This document shows, in pieces, positions 39,294 to 49,937 of a stretch of 64,000 bases of DNA. The notes below the pieces were generated by a model. That model had not been told where the DNA came from. It saw only the letters and a program-made list of their open reading frames with translations, and ran no database searches. The translations under genes and the position numbers were made by a program. This DNA is from Acanthopleura granulata (taxonomy: Eukaryota; Mollusca; Polyplacophora; Chitonida; Chitonidae): assembly GCA_016165875.1 (NCBI GenBank), contig JABBOT010000003.1:26988983-27052982 (forward strand), in the 5' to 3' direction. The first letter of the stretch is position 1. Each line of letters begins with the position of its first letter.

Positions 39294-40626
39294 CTACCTT
39301 TTACTTGGAAGATATGAACGTTTTTCAGTATAACCGCACAGCTGGTTGTCAAAAGCTTGCCTCCATCTCCCGTCGAGCTCATCAGATTTCATACGCACAC
39401 TGGTTTGCTCCTCTGAACGGACATGTTGAAAGAGCTGGGATGTACAGGAACTGACACATGCCGTCCTGATTAACTCATTCCTGGAAAATATGGCGCTGAT
39501 TTCTGTAGAGTGGTGTATTTATATGATATACTGAACTGTTGAGGTCAGAAGAGAGACTTGACATTTGGAAATCTTAAAACGCTTTCAAACGCCTCACAAC
39601 AGACTTGTGTCTTATTTTCTAGACACATAAATCAAACAGTTGCCGTTTTAATGGTTTGATGCAGGCACTTAAACGCAAAGACCCCACAAAAATGAAGTAA
39701 TTGTGAATAAAAAGACTAGTCATGTCATATTTAGCTATTCCACACACAGGCACGCACTGCTGGATTGGGATTTACAAGAACTTTATTCCAAGGTGAACAT
39801 AAAGGTATACAAAAAGTTTTGTGACGTCATTGTTAGCACACATTATTAGTGTGGCCTATAAAACCCTTCGTCCAATGGTAACATTTTACTGCATTTAATT
39901 TGATGAAAAAATCTTACAAGAAATTTTCAGATAAGGTTTTCTTAACAACCATAACTTCAGATTTTTGGAGATCCTTTCTTTTAACAGTTAATATTCCGAA
40001 TGATCACCACGACCGTCGGTTATCTGCAGGTAAGACATACACGTGTATGACAGTATATGCTGTGTTGTTGATCCATTGTTTAACTAATTGATTGACAAAC
40101 TAATTCGTCCACTAACCACACAGATAAGTCTGCATTCAAATCTGCTCTCGAATTCAATAGTTAATTCTGACAATGTCATTACAGATGACCTCCAGTACAT
40201 TTCTGATATCAAATTATGACATTTATTTGTATTTACCTTGTCAGTATTCGCGTAGTTGTTCGTATTGAATGGTGTAAGTGGTGGTAAAACGCTGCCCAAG
40301 ATATCCTCAGCTTCAGAAAACACCGTAATGGGAGGAATGATTTGGTCTTTGATGCAGAATAATTAGCTTGTGGGGATAAACCTATAAAGTTATAGCCGTG
40401 TAGAATTACTTACAATGCAGACGTCTGCCATGTGTGTATGCGTCATCTTCAGTAATCTTCGTTCTCCGATGTGTTTCAACCACTTTATTTTTGCCAAAGA
40501 ACTCCTGGAAAAGGTCCATGCATGCCACATTCTTTCTCTGCGTTGAGTCATTTTGGTGGTTCGGTTGTTTTTTCCTATATTTAGAATAAGTGGTCGAGAG
40601 ATCTTTGCATCTTTTGTACAATTGTC
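39294..40626 (-). CDS. Possible host gene fragment (three exon-like segments)
   Basis: Three minus-strand segments could be exons: 40626-40414, 40346-40237 and about 39410-39294. Segment 1 runs from an AG to ATT/GTAAGT and encodes a basic stretch (KRCKDLSTTYSKYRKKQ) vaguely like MADF or Myb/SANT-type DNA-binding regions. Segment 2 runs from AAAG to ACAAG/GTAAAT and encodes FSEAEDILGSVLPPL. Splicing 1 to 2 across a 67-bp intron keeps the frame. Segment 3 starts after a pyrimidine-rich tract and stays open, in phase if the less usual GAG acceptor is used, to a TAG at 39296-39294. No start exon was found. The family suggestion is weak. Confidence 0.25.
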
Positions 40627-41998
40627 CTCGCAAAGAATAAGCCAATTATTCAAAAAGAATTAAATGTTGGCAACAGGGTGTGAATAGATGTAAATGTTGA
40701 AGGCATCTGTGCATGCTGGTCTGCGCCATGATGGTTTCGCTTTTGTTAAGATGAAAAAAGAAATAAGGCACACTCTGGCGTGAGGCTGAAAATCAAATCA
40801 CCCCAGAATGCAACGTAGAATCAAACAATGTGCCAAAAAGGCATGATAATGACTTTAATGATTTTTTTTTCTCTCTGCTGCTGAATATGAACAGTTTTCA
40901 TTAAATCGTACAGACGCACATATGTAAATATTTTATCTATCTTTAACATTATGTTAAGTTTTCCTGTCTTCTTCTAATGATTAACGTGTTTTTGGTAAGC
41001 ACATAACCTTCGCAAATCCCAAACGCAAACCCCAAATCGAAAGATGCTAAGAGGTACTAGATTTTTTCAGTCATTGCTCCTTAAGATCAAACATAAACAA
41101 TGTACGGCGGTAAGCTGAGTATATATTTTGGTCGTTTAAAGACCTGTCCGCCGTCATTTAAACAATAGGAACAATTAATAGTGTATGAGTTGGTCGTTTG
41201 CCAGAGTATTTGTTGGGGGAGTAACCATTTTGGCCGTATCACTACACTCTCTCCTTGCAGCAGGCCTATCCCGGCGCCAAGATGTTTTGACTGCTGTCCC
41301 GGAGACGCGAAGAAACATTCCAAGAAAGAAACATAAGATTTCCTAAAATAATTATCACAAATTTCCATGCATTAGTTCTGTGAAACGACATTCTCACCTA
41401 GTCGATTCCATGCGATTTGTTTGACGATCTATCCAATCCAACAATGGATACCGTAGGATGGTTAATCACCATTCAGTCGCCCTTTGAATCTGTCCAGGCA
41501 GCTAATCCTCGTAGACACAACCACAGGGTCAGCCTGCACCAGGTGGATTTATACATGAAATGGAAGAAGGTACCTAGAATAAATGAGAGATGTCTGTCGC
41601 ATATTACATGTATAATTTTTTCCAAAGCAAGATTCTTGTCATACATATACAACGGTTAAGTTATTTTTTCTCTGTGTTTCTTGTAATATTTGAATGATAT
41701 TGAACCGTCTGAAGCTCATACCTGTCCTCATTTATCCACATTATGTCCTAACAGCACAATAAACGGCATTTCGCAATTTACCTCTTAATCTATATTTCTT
41801 TCTGTTGGCACAAGAGGATTCTTTGTATATAGCCATCAGTTTACAGGCCAACAACAACCCACTATTCACGCAGCGCAGGTATATTATCGTTCATTTAACC
41901 TTAGAAAATAATTGTAGTGTGTATAGTGTTTCCATTTTTAGCCTGCATTTTAGTAAAGGTCCAAAGAAATCTTATTCGTTGTGTTTACAAAGGCATGA
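40627..41998. other. No gene recognised
   Basis: If the model at 39294-40626 is real, its upstream exons should lie here on the minus strand. A good acceptor-like sequence (CTCTCATTTATTCTAG, about 41580-41565) and a donor CTAG/GTGAGA near 41400 exist on that strand, but the sequence between them has stops in all three frames. Confidence 0.45.
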
Positions 41999-42306
41999 TG
42001 TAAGGTGATCACAACTCCGAGAAGAAAAACGGTAAACAAATGAGTTGCTCCTAGACAGCGATAAGCCTTACACAAGATCCAACAACGATAGATGCAACGA
42101 TAGATTACTGAATAAACCAATCTGAGCACTACAACTTGTATACATCATAGAAGAATAAAAAAAAATAATAACAAAATACAGTTTCTTTCGGAGATTACAG
42201 CAGACCACAATTCCGGTCCAAACTCTGCGACTCAAGATCTCGATAAAATGCTAGTAGTAGACATAACATTAAAAAGATACAATGTATTAAAGACGGGGTC
42301 ACCACC
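41999..42306 (-). repeat. Possible diverged relative of the LTR family
   Basis: The plus-strand beginning (TGTAAGGTGATCACAACTCC, GAGAAGAAAAACGGTAAACA, then TTACACAAGATCC) resembles the 3' end of LTR copy B, and GTATTAAAGACGGGGTC near the other end resembles its start. The middle differs, so this could be another subfamily or chance. Confidence 0.3.
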
Positions 42307-45300
42307 ATGGAATTACGTGATCTCAACCCTCAGCAGTAATGCAAGTTTATTTGTAGTTCATTTTATAGTGTGAATATTTTTCTACACAGTTTGTCTTCGG
42401 ACACTTGAATATTCCATACTTTTTCCCGGTTTCCTGTGTATATTATCCATGTCATCGTGCAATTAAGTAGAAATTCCTAAGCTGAATGAAGATTTCACTT
42501 GAGATATGAGCTATCTTATTGTCACGACAATTCAGCCGTTGTGTTCGACTAAATATCTTGTTTATGAAATAACCTTTCAGATAGATATTAGCACACGATC
42601 GTGCAAGGGCGTTCATTTTGTACATTGATAATGCCTGGTTCTTATGTTATAGCTAATGTGTTAATTTTTCCTCCTTTTCTGAAATCGACTACACCATCGT
42701 CTTGTACACCTACATCCAAATTATTCTAAGATAATTATACTATGTTTTTTAAGCAGGCGACTGGTGGTTTGTTTGTGGATCGTTGTGAATACCCTGACCC
42801 TCTAATAAATGGTTGAGATTTTGTTCTTATGGTGTAAAACTGAACATATTTTTTACTCCTTTCGTCAGGATTGTCCGTTTTAACGTTATTTCAATATCCA
42901 GCTGAAAATTGCACTTGACATTTTTTTCATTATTTCTGCATTGTATACCTCCACTGCTGTGTGAAGTGGATGCAGTGTTGACGACAAAGAATGGAATGTA
43001 CACACGGTTGAGGGAAAGGACCTCATTCCCACACAATTCGCTCAGCATTTTAAAGGTAACGAGTATATAAACATTCCACCAAGTTCGGATGAAAGAGTAC
43101 CAAAAGTTAGTTGTAAATATTATGTTTAATGTGTTTAAGAAATACCTTTGCACTGGAATTTTTCCTTTTCAGATAACAAATGTGTTCAACCTGGATTTGG
43201 GTCATATTTATAGTTTAATATGTCCAAAAATGTTATCATAATTGAGGTTAAATGCATACGTTCGGATATAAACAACAAACTTACATTCAAATAAATTTAT
43301 TAGACATGCATTGCATCCTTATTTAGATTGTTTATTGTAGCGACGATAAATACCAAAAAGTATTCCCAAATACCCACCAAAGAAAAATATTTTCAAATGT
43401 CCTTTTTTTCTCAAAATAGAAAATCCGAGAAAAAGACCATATTTGCAAATACGTTTTAATACTCTTTCATTTGATTTTGGCGTCATTTGGATGTTTTCAC
43501 CTCCTTTAAAGGTAATTTAAGCAGATGTAATTTAAAACGCACATACAAGCTACAAACCAGTTTTCGCTTCTTGTACGTTAACCTAGGCAGGTGATGGTTA
43601 AATATATTTTGCAAAACACAAGCCTAAAATAGTAACAAGGTGCAACGGGTGAAAAAAGGCAAAAAAGTATCAAGGACAAGTTGTAGGCGTCCCATGACAT
43701 GCCTAACGCCATAAAACATTCAACAAAATGAAAGGACACAAGGACACCTGAGGTTTATCAGCACCCTTGCCAAGAAAACTATTTCGTGTTGTATTTATTG
43801 CCCAAGCTTTCTATTAGTGTCTCATTCACACTGCAGATAAATGTAATGGAACTTTAAAGTATGTGTTAATGTCATCATTAAAAGTCAACCAGATTAAAAT
43901 CAGTACATAAAGCACACGGATAAAGATTCGCATGTATTGCCTGTCACGCATCGTTTGGAAATTGAAACTCTTATGGGTGACAATAAATCCAATAGTGTAT
44001 CCATAAAAGGAAAATAAATTTTCAGACAACTATTCCGGTGCGTAACATATTTCCGTGCATAAAATAGCAATAAATGTACGATAATAGCTTTACATGTTAG
44101 AACAATATAATGTTTAGTCTTAATCAAACTCAATTCACAAATGAAATCGAAAGAAGGTCGTGGAAACCTATGGCAAATTCCGTTGTCTGCGTGGGATATC
44201 AGTGGCGGACTGAAACTACTCTAAACAAGAAAAAAGTTAATGTGAAGAAACAGCAATAAACATTGTAGAAATATATACTGTCAATTGACATGTCGTGATG
44301 TTCATACATTCAAGGCTGTTTATTTCAGAAAGTTATTGTGAATTCATTGATCCTCTCAGAAGGATTCCGCTTTGAGCAAGCAACCAAAAATTACTAGTTT
44401 GCTTTTGGTTCAGCAGCGAAATCCTTAAGTTGTATTTTCCTTGCAAAGTAACGAAATGAAACGGGGATTCACCTGGTGGACAAAGCATCCCCAAGGTCTG
44501 GTCCTTTTGTGCTGTGTTCATGGTGTTGAGTAAATGTGTTAAATTTGATGGCAACACAACATTTTGGGTATTTCTAGACCAGTGACGTCAAGTATATGGC
44601 ATTTAACATCACCGCATTTATGCTTTTCGTATTCTGCTTAATAAGCCATGGTGCCAGGGTGTGTAGGTTCTCTTGTTACTTCTAAATAAACCCTTATACA
44701 TGTACAGTTACAATAAAACCCTGACTGTGGTGAGCTGATCACCAGTAACATGTGGCCATTTTGCCAACTATCGTACAGCCGTCGCTCCTGCTCTGGCTCT
44801 GCTCGTTATGCTCTAGTCTTTTATACTTTCCTCGCATGGCCAATTTCCACACAACAGACGAATGTCTCTTCCAAAAGATATGACATGCACTTGGTTCACT
44901 CTTTGTTTCAAGGCTACAGCAGCAAAACTTGTTACAGTACATATAATCTTTGTTTGCCAACATCCTTCTTCTTTCAACAGTAAATAATATTAATCCCAGA
45001 TAGAGTCTGTCTGAGTTACATTAACTCCTCCTATTAATTCGCCCTAACGTCTCTGTGTATATGTAAATCTTACACAGAAATAGATTCTGAAACACAGGGT
45101 CTGTATCCCATATGTCGTTAACCCTTATAAGTGCAATATATGTATGCTGGACATTGACTTGTCAACCACTGCTGGCTTCATTGCAACATTTGGCAAAAAA
45201 AATCGCTTAATGTATTTACTTACAGGACATGGCGCAGTTTAAAACCACGTGCGATACAGAGTGCTACACGGCAAACTGCCCAGTATGGACGAGGCTTTGT

Positions 45301-45504
45301 TGTTCGACACAGTGGTGCATATACACACGGGTCTAGAAATCGCAAAGCTGTGCTACTATATACACGAAAGTTACCTGTGATTCCTTCATCGCGAATAGAT
45401 TAACTAAGACATGGGGACGACAGACTGTGGTCCTGGCCCAACGAAGACATCTTCCTCTGCCCACTACTGGCTCAAATGTATGACGCGGCATTCTCGTTAA
45501 ACCT
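42307..45504. other. No gene recognised
   Basis: Unique AT-rich DNA apart from the dispersed repeat at 43577-43745. Open frames are all short and unremarkable. Confidence 0.55.
43577..43745 (+). repeat. Dispersed repeat, copy 2
   Basis: Shares TGTAGGCGTCCCATGACATG and CCTAAC, plus CCTAAAATAGTAACA upstream, with 35630-35816 in the same order and spacing. Confidence 0.55.
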
Positions 45505-45809
45505 AAGCATAGAAACCGAGATTCGCATACCAGCCATCAACCGAAATAGGGTAAATAATCGCAACACCAGTTTGCATAAACGATAAATAACACAAATCAC
45601 CCAAGGACGAAGAAAGTATATAAAACATAAAAATGGATAGATTCACACAAAGAGAATCGGTCAACACGTTTCAGTGATGACAAAAAGACACAATGAATGT
45701 TCAACTCGGATGAATGAAATCAGTTCCAAATCGTTTACATTTTTACTATACATATGATGTCGTTGATGAACTGTCTATCCCAGTTGCACTTCGACTTCAT
45801 ATGTTCATA
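45505..45809 (+). repeat. Isolated satellite unit, cut by a Tc1-like element
   Basis: CATCAACCGAAATAGGGTAA, CGATAAATAACACAAATCAC, CAATGAATGTTCAACTCGG and ATGATGTCGTTGATGAACTG follow the same order as the tandem units at 28205-29160. The similarity stops exactly where the transposon terminus begins, at a TA dinucleotide. Confidence 0.7.
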
Positions 45810-45811
45810 TA

Positions 45812-46485
45812 AACTGACGGCCAAAAGAAACTTTACCATGGTTTTAATTGCCCAAATTTGTAATAACACGAAACAACAGATGCTGGAAATGTTGAAAGCA
45901 ACAATATGTTTAGGTCATCTACGTCTAAAGTAAGGAAATGTACAGCAGCCCATATAGCCATCACATGTGCCCAACTGGAGTTGGGATAAAAAAAATCGAC
46001 ATTTCAGTTTGATGACCAATCGGGTGAGTAAGGAAAAAGTTGTTCAGTTTGATAAAGTCGCGGCATCAGTGCCTTGTGTGGCCACCCCTTGCTTCAATGC
46101 GTGCAAAAATTCTTCGACGCATAGAGAAAGTCAGTCTTCTGATGAGGTCACGTGGGATACGATGTCATTCTTCGTTAAGAGCCTGTGCCAGTTCTTGCCG
46201 GGTAGCTGAAAGTTGTGCTCGTTGTCTTACGCGGCGATCCATTGCGTCCCAGAGGTGCTCTATGGGAGACATGTCTGGGGAACGTGCGGGCCATGTTAAG
46301 ACGTTGACGTCGTTGGCGTCAAGGAAGTTCTGCACAACTCCACCTGTAAGGACTCTGGCCTTGTCATGCTGGTAAAGGACAACGCGTGGATGCTGGGGAA
46401 GGAAGGGAAGAACAATCGGACGTAAAATGCCATTCACCTATAACGGAGCTGTTAACTTCCCACTGGTGATGACCAGTGGTGTGCG
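45812..46485 (-). mobile_element. Tc1-like DNA transposon, 3' half only
   Basis: Starts after a TA (45810-45811) with AACTGACGGCCAAAAGAAAC, a terminal sequence typical of Tc1-like elements. It contains a non-coding stretch and then the C-terminal half of a transposase on the minus strand. The other half and its terminus are missing: at about 46485 the sequence changes to the virus-like block. Confidence 0.85.
46066..46485 (-). pseudogene. Tc1-like transposase, C-terminal half, broken
   Basis: DDE transposase that cuts and pastes its own element at TA sites. The frame reads TPLVITSGKLTAPL, then a TAG near 46432, LRPIVLPFLPQHP, the second catalytic aspartate region as YQHDKARV, NVNVLTWPARSPDMSP, IEHLWDAMDRRVRQ with the last acidic residue (E), another in-frame stop near 46165, IPRDLIRRLTFSMRRRI, and a terminal GGHTRH before TGA at 46068-46066. 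This is the typical C-terminal plan of the family. The DNA-binding half is absent. Two in-frame stops make it dead. Confidence 0.9.
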
Positions 46486-46489
46486 TTCC

Positions 46490-46733
46490 TGTCCACAACT
46501 GTCCTGGCGGATAGTTTTTTTCATGAAAGCTGCGCGAGCATCGTCCTGCCCCTCCTGCACTAACTCGTCCCTCGTTTTCTTATCTAATGAAATCGAGTTA
46601 TGTTCTGTGCCGACTCGAATCTGTTGTTTCATTTCCCGGTATTTTTCGACTTCATAGAGTATTAACCGAAACTCGGTATCCGAAATCTTACCGTCAACCA
46701 GTGCTATAGAGATACGACGATAGTTAGACTTTT
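46490..46733 (-). pseudogene. C-terminal piece of a virus-block protein of unknown function
   Basis: An open minus-strand frame predicted to be mostly helical and charged, with the stretches ISIALVDGKISDTEFRL and EVEKYREMKQQIR. I recall similar C-terminal segments in proteins encoded by Polinton-like elements of invertebrates, where they follow a hydrophobic region. Here an in-frame TAA lies just upstream (about 46740) and the segment runs directly into Tc1 sequence, so both ends are broken. Function unknown. Confidence 0.45.
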
Positions 46734-47328
46734 ATGCTCTTTCAGCCACCCGTTCTTCAAGCCAAGAAGGACGTGGAAGGGCTTCACTGGATTATGACCC
46801 AATATAATATCCAGAATGATTATGGTACCCGGTGGAACTTCGCCAGTGGGAAATGGTGTGTTGATATCGAGGTAGGATGTTGTATCTGGACCCGATCACA
46901 TGGCCCCTTCCGGCAATATCCTAACGTGAATTTCATCTCCCATGGCCGTGTACTAGAGGTAAACCGCACCGTTGTTGAACAACATCACCCCTTGTGTGCA
47001 CCAGGACCGCGGTCACAGCAAGATCAATTTCCCATTTGGGATCTTCCGATTTAACGAGATTTTTGGAGCGTATTCGGGGCTTCGATATCCACATCGGCGA
47101 GCTCGTTCAACTTCGGTGGTTCTTCGGATTTTCCCAAGGGCACCTTCTTTCGTGCATACCCCCTCTCCCCCGAGTTAGAAGGCGTAAATCCGTCCATCCA
47201 CCCCTTGTCAATCAAAACCCTCGAGGTTTGTCAGATCTGATAAGGCTAGGCTAGAGCAACTAGAGCACACTGGGTCCATCGAATCGGCGAATGTGTAAAG
47301 TTAGGCCTAAGTATGCTGCATCTATAGG
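46734..47328 (-). pseudogene. Heavily decayed gene remnant
   Basis: Short stretches on the minus strand look coding but lie in different frames: PPKLNELADVDIEAPNTL (about 47118-47060), GVMLFNNGAVYL (about 46993-46958) and, after a stop, YTAMGDEIHVRILPEGAM (about 46955-46900). The first phrase has a rhythm common in phage and viral fibre-like proteins, but that is only an impression. Stops and frame changes are frequent. The plus-strand open frames over the same bases (46734-47254) are shadows. Confidence 0.3.
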
Positions 47329-47949
47329 TTAGCCGTAAAAGTTTAATAGCTTTATAGTAAGCCCCGGCACGAAGTCAGCCAACATTTTTTTGTACTGTGG
47401 ATTGACAAATGCCCCCGTCCTTCCGGAGTTTATGTCTTCGTGGTATACCGCGACTGCGCTCAGAAGAGTAGAGCCACTCGCATTACTGGTAGACATTGCG
47501 GCGATGTTTCCGTATGAGCTCGAATTCACCTCATCTAGGTGGACAAACATTTCTTTGTGAGGCGCCAGTTTGGGTAGTTTGTCACCTTTACTTAACCCGC
47601 TCATGGGTTCTCTTGCGTTTGAGAATCCCAGGATATCAGCTAGACCTAACAGACTGATAACATTATCCTTTTTGTGTCCCAGCCGCACACGACCAGTAGT
47701 TTCATTCAATTGCCGTTTAGCACCCAAAGGTCGGAGCACTTCTTTGTTAAGGGTACAGACGGTGTAATAGCCGCCTCGCACGACTATCGACTTAACGTTC
47801 AACCTGAAACGTAGGTCGGAGCCAATATTCGATTGTGGGTACAAGGTCATATCGACCTCGTACTGGCCTTTTAGATTGTCCAGACATGTTGGGAGGAGGA
47901 CACTGCCCCCCTGTTGAACATCACCCTGTGTGACAAACATACTCAGCAA
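47329..47949 (-). CDS. Penton-like minor capsid protein (tentative)
   Basis: The longest open frame in the window, 206 codons from an ATG at 47949 to a stop at 47329, with no internal break. It has the pattern I associate with penton-like proteins of Polinton-type elements: alternating beta-type hydrophobic stretches, a region ending VISLLGLADILGF, then KEMFVHLDEVNS and finally YKKMLADFVPGLTIKLLNF. Such proteins form the vertices of an icosahedral capsid. The frame is shorter than I would expect, and stops just upstream suggest the N-terminal part has been lost or frameshifted, so this may be a truncated gene. It lies in the minus-strand cluster. Confidence 0.45.
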   Translation of the reverse strand: MLSMFVTQGDVQQGGSVLLPTCLDNLKGQYEVDMTLYPQSNIGSDLRFRLNVKSIVVRGGYYTVCTLNKEVLRPLGAKRQLNETTGRVRLGHKKDNVISLLGLADILGFSNAREPMSGLSKGDKLPKLAPHKEMFVHLDEVNSSSYGNIAAMSTSNASGSTLLSAVAVYHEDINSGRTGAFVNPQYKKMLADFVPGLTIKLLNFYG

Positions 47950-48215
47950 TATGCTTCATAAGGCGATTTCGCTCAATAGGAATGTAACCCATTACCATGT
48001 CGGTGGAGTATATTCGAGTAAAGAAATTGAGGAGACGAGTGAAATCATGGTGATACATCCCAGCCTGAACAACTCGCGAATTGCTTTCGACGTGACAAAG
48101 TTGCTTGAATGCTACACCTTACCCAAAATCAACAGCGACACATTAGCTGAGAAATGACACACGCAACCGATGGCGTGGTGAGAGAGCTAACTCGATTTCG
48201 CCGTATGGTGCGCCA

Positions 48216-48374
48216 CGATGGGTTGTGGGGTGTCAACGAAAAATCACCTCATAGCCGGCACACAACTAAACAACTCTGTATTCCACTTCCACATGTACTA
48301 TCAAGTGCGCCGTATTCTTGAAGAGATTAAGGCACCACTCCCACAAGACGATGCATGGCTTTACCGACGAGCTT
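48216..48374 (+). pseudogene. Plus-strand fragment of a conserved virus-block gene
   Basis: From about 48216 the plus strand stays open to a TAG at 48374 and encodes TQLNNSVFHFHMYYQVRR followed by an acidic-proline stretch (EEIKAPLPQDDAW). I recall this motif from proteins of related invertebrate elements, but not its function. It is only about 50 codons and lies between two minus-strand genes, so an inversion or local rearrangement is likely. A second plus-strand frame, 47930-48157, has no clear identity. Confidence 0.35.
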
Positions 48375-48503
48375 AGCTAGAAGCCTGCCAAAGGCCTGTC
48401 GGTTGGCTGAGAAGGTGGTTGGAAGCGCTGGCGCTGCATAGCCCTCGGTGATCGCAAGCAACAAGGTCGGGGCGATCAAACCCCAACCCAGTTAGGCTGC
48501 ATG

Positions 48504-49384
48504 CTATGGTGCCCCCCTGTTCGCGGAACAAAGGCTGAAGGTGTTCGGCAAGAGTTGTATCCTCATGAAGAGGGCGGCTGATTGTTTTCTTGATCCGATT
48601 GATTTGCAGGTCGCAGAGGCATCCTCGAAGCGAGTCGCTCTTTCGTTTCGAAGATCTCGCAATCGTTCTGCAATGCGGAACCTGGAGAACTCATCGGTGG
48701 CCTCATCAAGTTTTCTTTTCTCCGAAGCAATGTGCTCGTCCAGTGAGCACAGTTTAGCAAGGTTGTTTGGGAGCTTCCCTCTGTTGGTCTGAATTGCCTT
48801 ATCGAGCCTGCGCAACTCACGGACGTTAAGCGAGGTATCACCGAGTGTGCTAAGAGCCCACTGAATCTCAGATTCAGTCAACGTGGTTTCGATGATTGCC
48901 ACCGCTTAAGATGTTTCCTGCACCGCTTGTTGCACGTCCGCTGTAGCCGCGGCTTCACCAAGGTCATCATCAGCTTTCTGAAGAGCTGTCACGACTCTTG
49001 GTGGCAGCTTCCTGTCAACAAACCCAAGTTCATTCCGGACGATACCCACTCCAAAACGCCTCCCTAGTGTCGATAGCGCGAGTGGCTTGCCTGTACTTTT
49101 GCTGATGATATCAAAGTTGGGATAAGTCACAAAGTCGTATATTGACCGGCTCGAAATCAGAATAATGTCTTCCCGCAGCCCGGGGTCACCCCGTATTGTT
49201 TCTCAATGGCCTTATAATAGTCATCTACGGCTGTCCATCTGAGCTCACGCGCAAGTGATTTTGTGTTTCACTCTCTTTGGCTTTGCTGCCCCACTCCTAG
49301 AGAGAACGAGATCTCATGCATCAACTCATCATCTGGCTCATCAACATCAAGATCATCTAGAGGGTCCAACCTAAAATCCCCCAT
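48504..49384 (-). pseudogene. Acidic, coiled-coil virus-block protein, broken
   Basis: Starts at an ATG (49384-49382) with an acidic stretch (DPLDDLDVDEPDDELMHE). The frame is broken near 49275 (TGA) and shifts by one near 49180. It continues as SSRSIYDFVTYPNFDII and KSTGKPLALSTLGRRFG, meets a TAA at 48908-48906, and resumes in the same frame as a charged, probably coiled-coil region (RIAERLRDLRNERATRFE) ending near 48504. I treat it as one gene because the last part has no ATG. Function unknown; the type recurs in invertebrate Polinton-like elements as far as I remember. Confidence 0.45.
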
Positions 49385-49444
49385 TGTATTGAAGAAATGA
49401 TATAGCCGTGCATTAGTTTATAATATCTACACAAGAACAATTCG
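49385..49444. promoter_or_regulatory. Likely shared promoter region between divergent gene clusters
   Basis: About 60 bp of AT-rich sequence separating the minus-strand gene that starts at 49384 from the plus-strand capsid-like frame. It contains TTTATAATATC, a TATA-like motif readable on either strand. A bidirectional promoter is an inference from gene orientation only. Confidence 0.3.
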
Positions 49445-49937
49445 TTGTTTAATAAACACGAGTCAATACGGACGCAATCTGAATCCGCACCGCAAACTCC
49501 TTGAACAGTTGGGAGTCAAAGCCGTGAGGCAGTCCGCCGTCATCACAAATAACCAACAGCTTCTTGTTCGGTCCCCAAACCTCGGCCCCCATGACGTCAT
49601 TGAGACCCCGGGACTGGCCTTCACCATTACGCTAAACTCTCCCTACGGCAACCAAGCCGTAGTCCAGAACCTCGCCCGTGCTGTGGTTAAGAAGACCAGG
49701 ATCATTATCAGCGATAATGAGGTAGTTGTCAATCGATGACAGCGAGGTCTACCACAGCTGCATGGACCTTTGAAAGACGGCCCAGGAGATAGAGAATGCA
49801 TCGACACTGTGGTCGGCAAAAGTGTTATCAAAAATCGCCTCGGTACACCCATTGCCGGTGTCTCCGCTATCGTTGCCGCCTATGGCAACCGATACTACAT
49901 CCCCTCGACTTCGAGTTGCTAGAGAGCCATATGCCAT
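49445..49937 (+). pseudogene. Major-capsid-like gene, N-terminal third, broken
   Basis: Probably the start of a double jelly-roll (hexon-like) major capsid protein. The first frame runs through RSPNLGPHDVIETPGLAF, TITLNSPYGNQAVV and KKTRIIISDNEVV. The likeness continues in a second frame with DSEVYHSCMDL followed by a TGA near 49770, a third with AYGNRYYIP, and the first again with HPLDFELLESHMPF at 49893-49937. So there is at least one stop and several frame changes. The remaining two thirds of a capsid gene are missing: the next gene begins immediately. No convincing ATG is present at the start. The identification is by recalled pattern. Confidence 0.5.
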
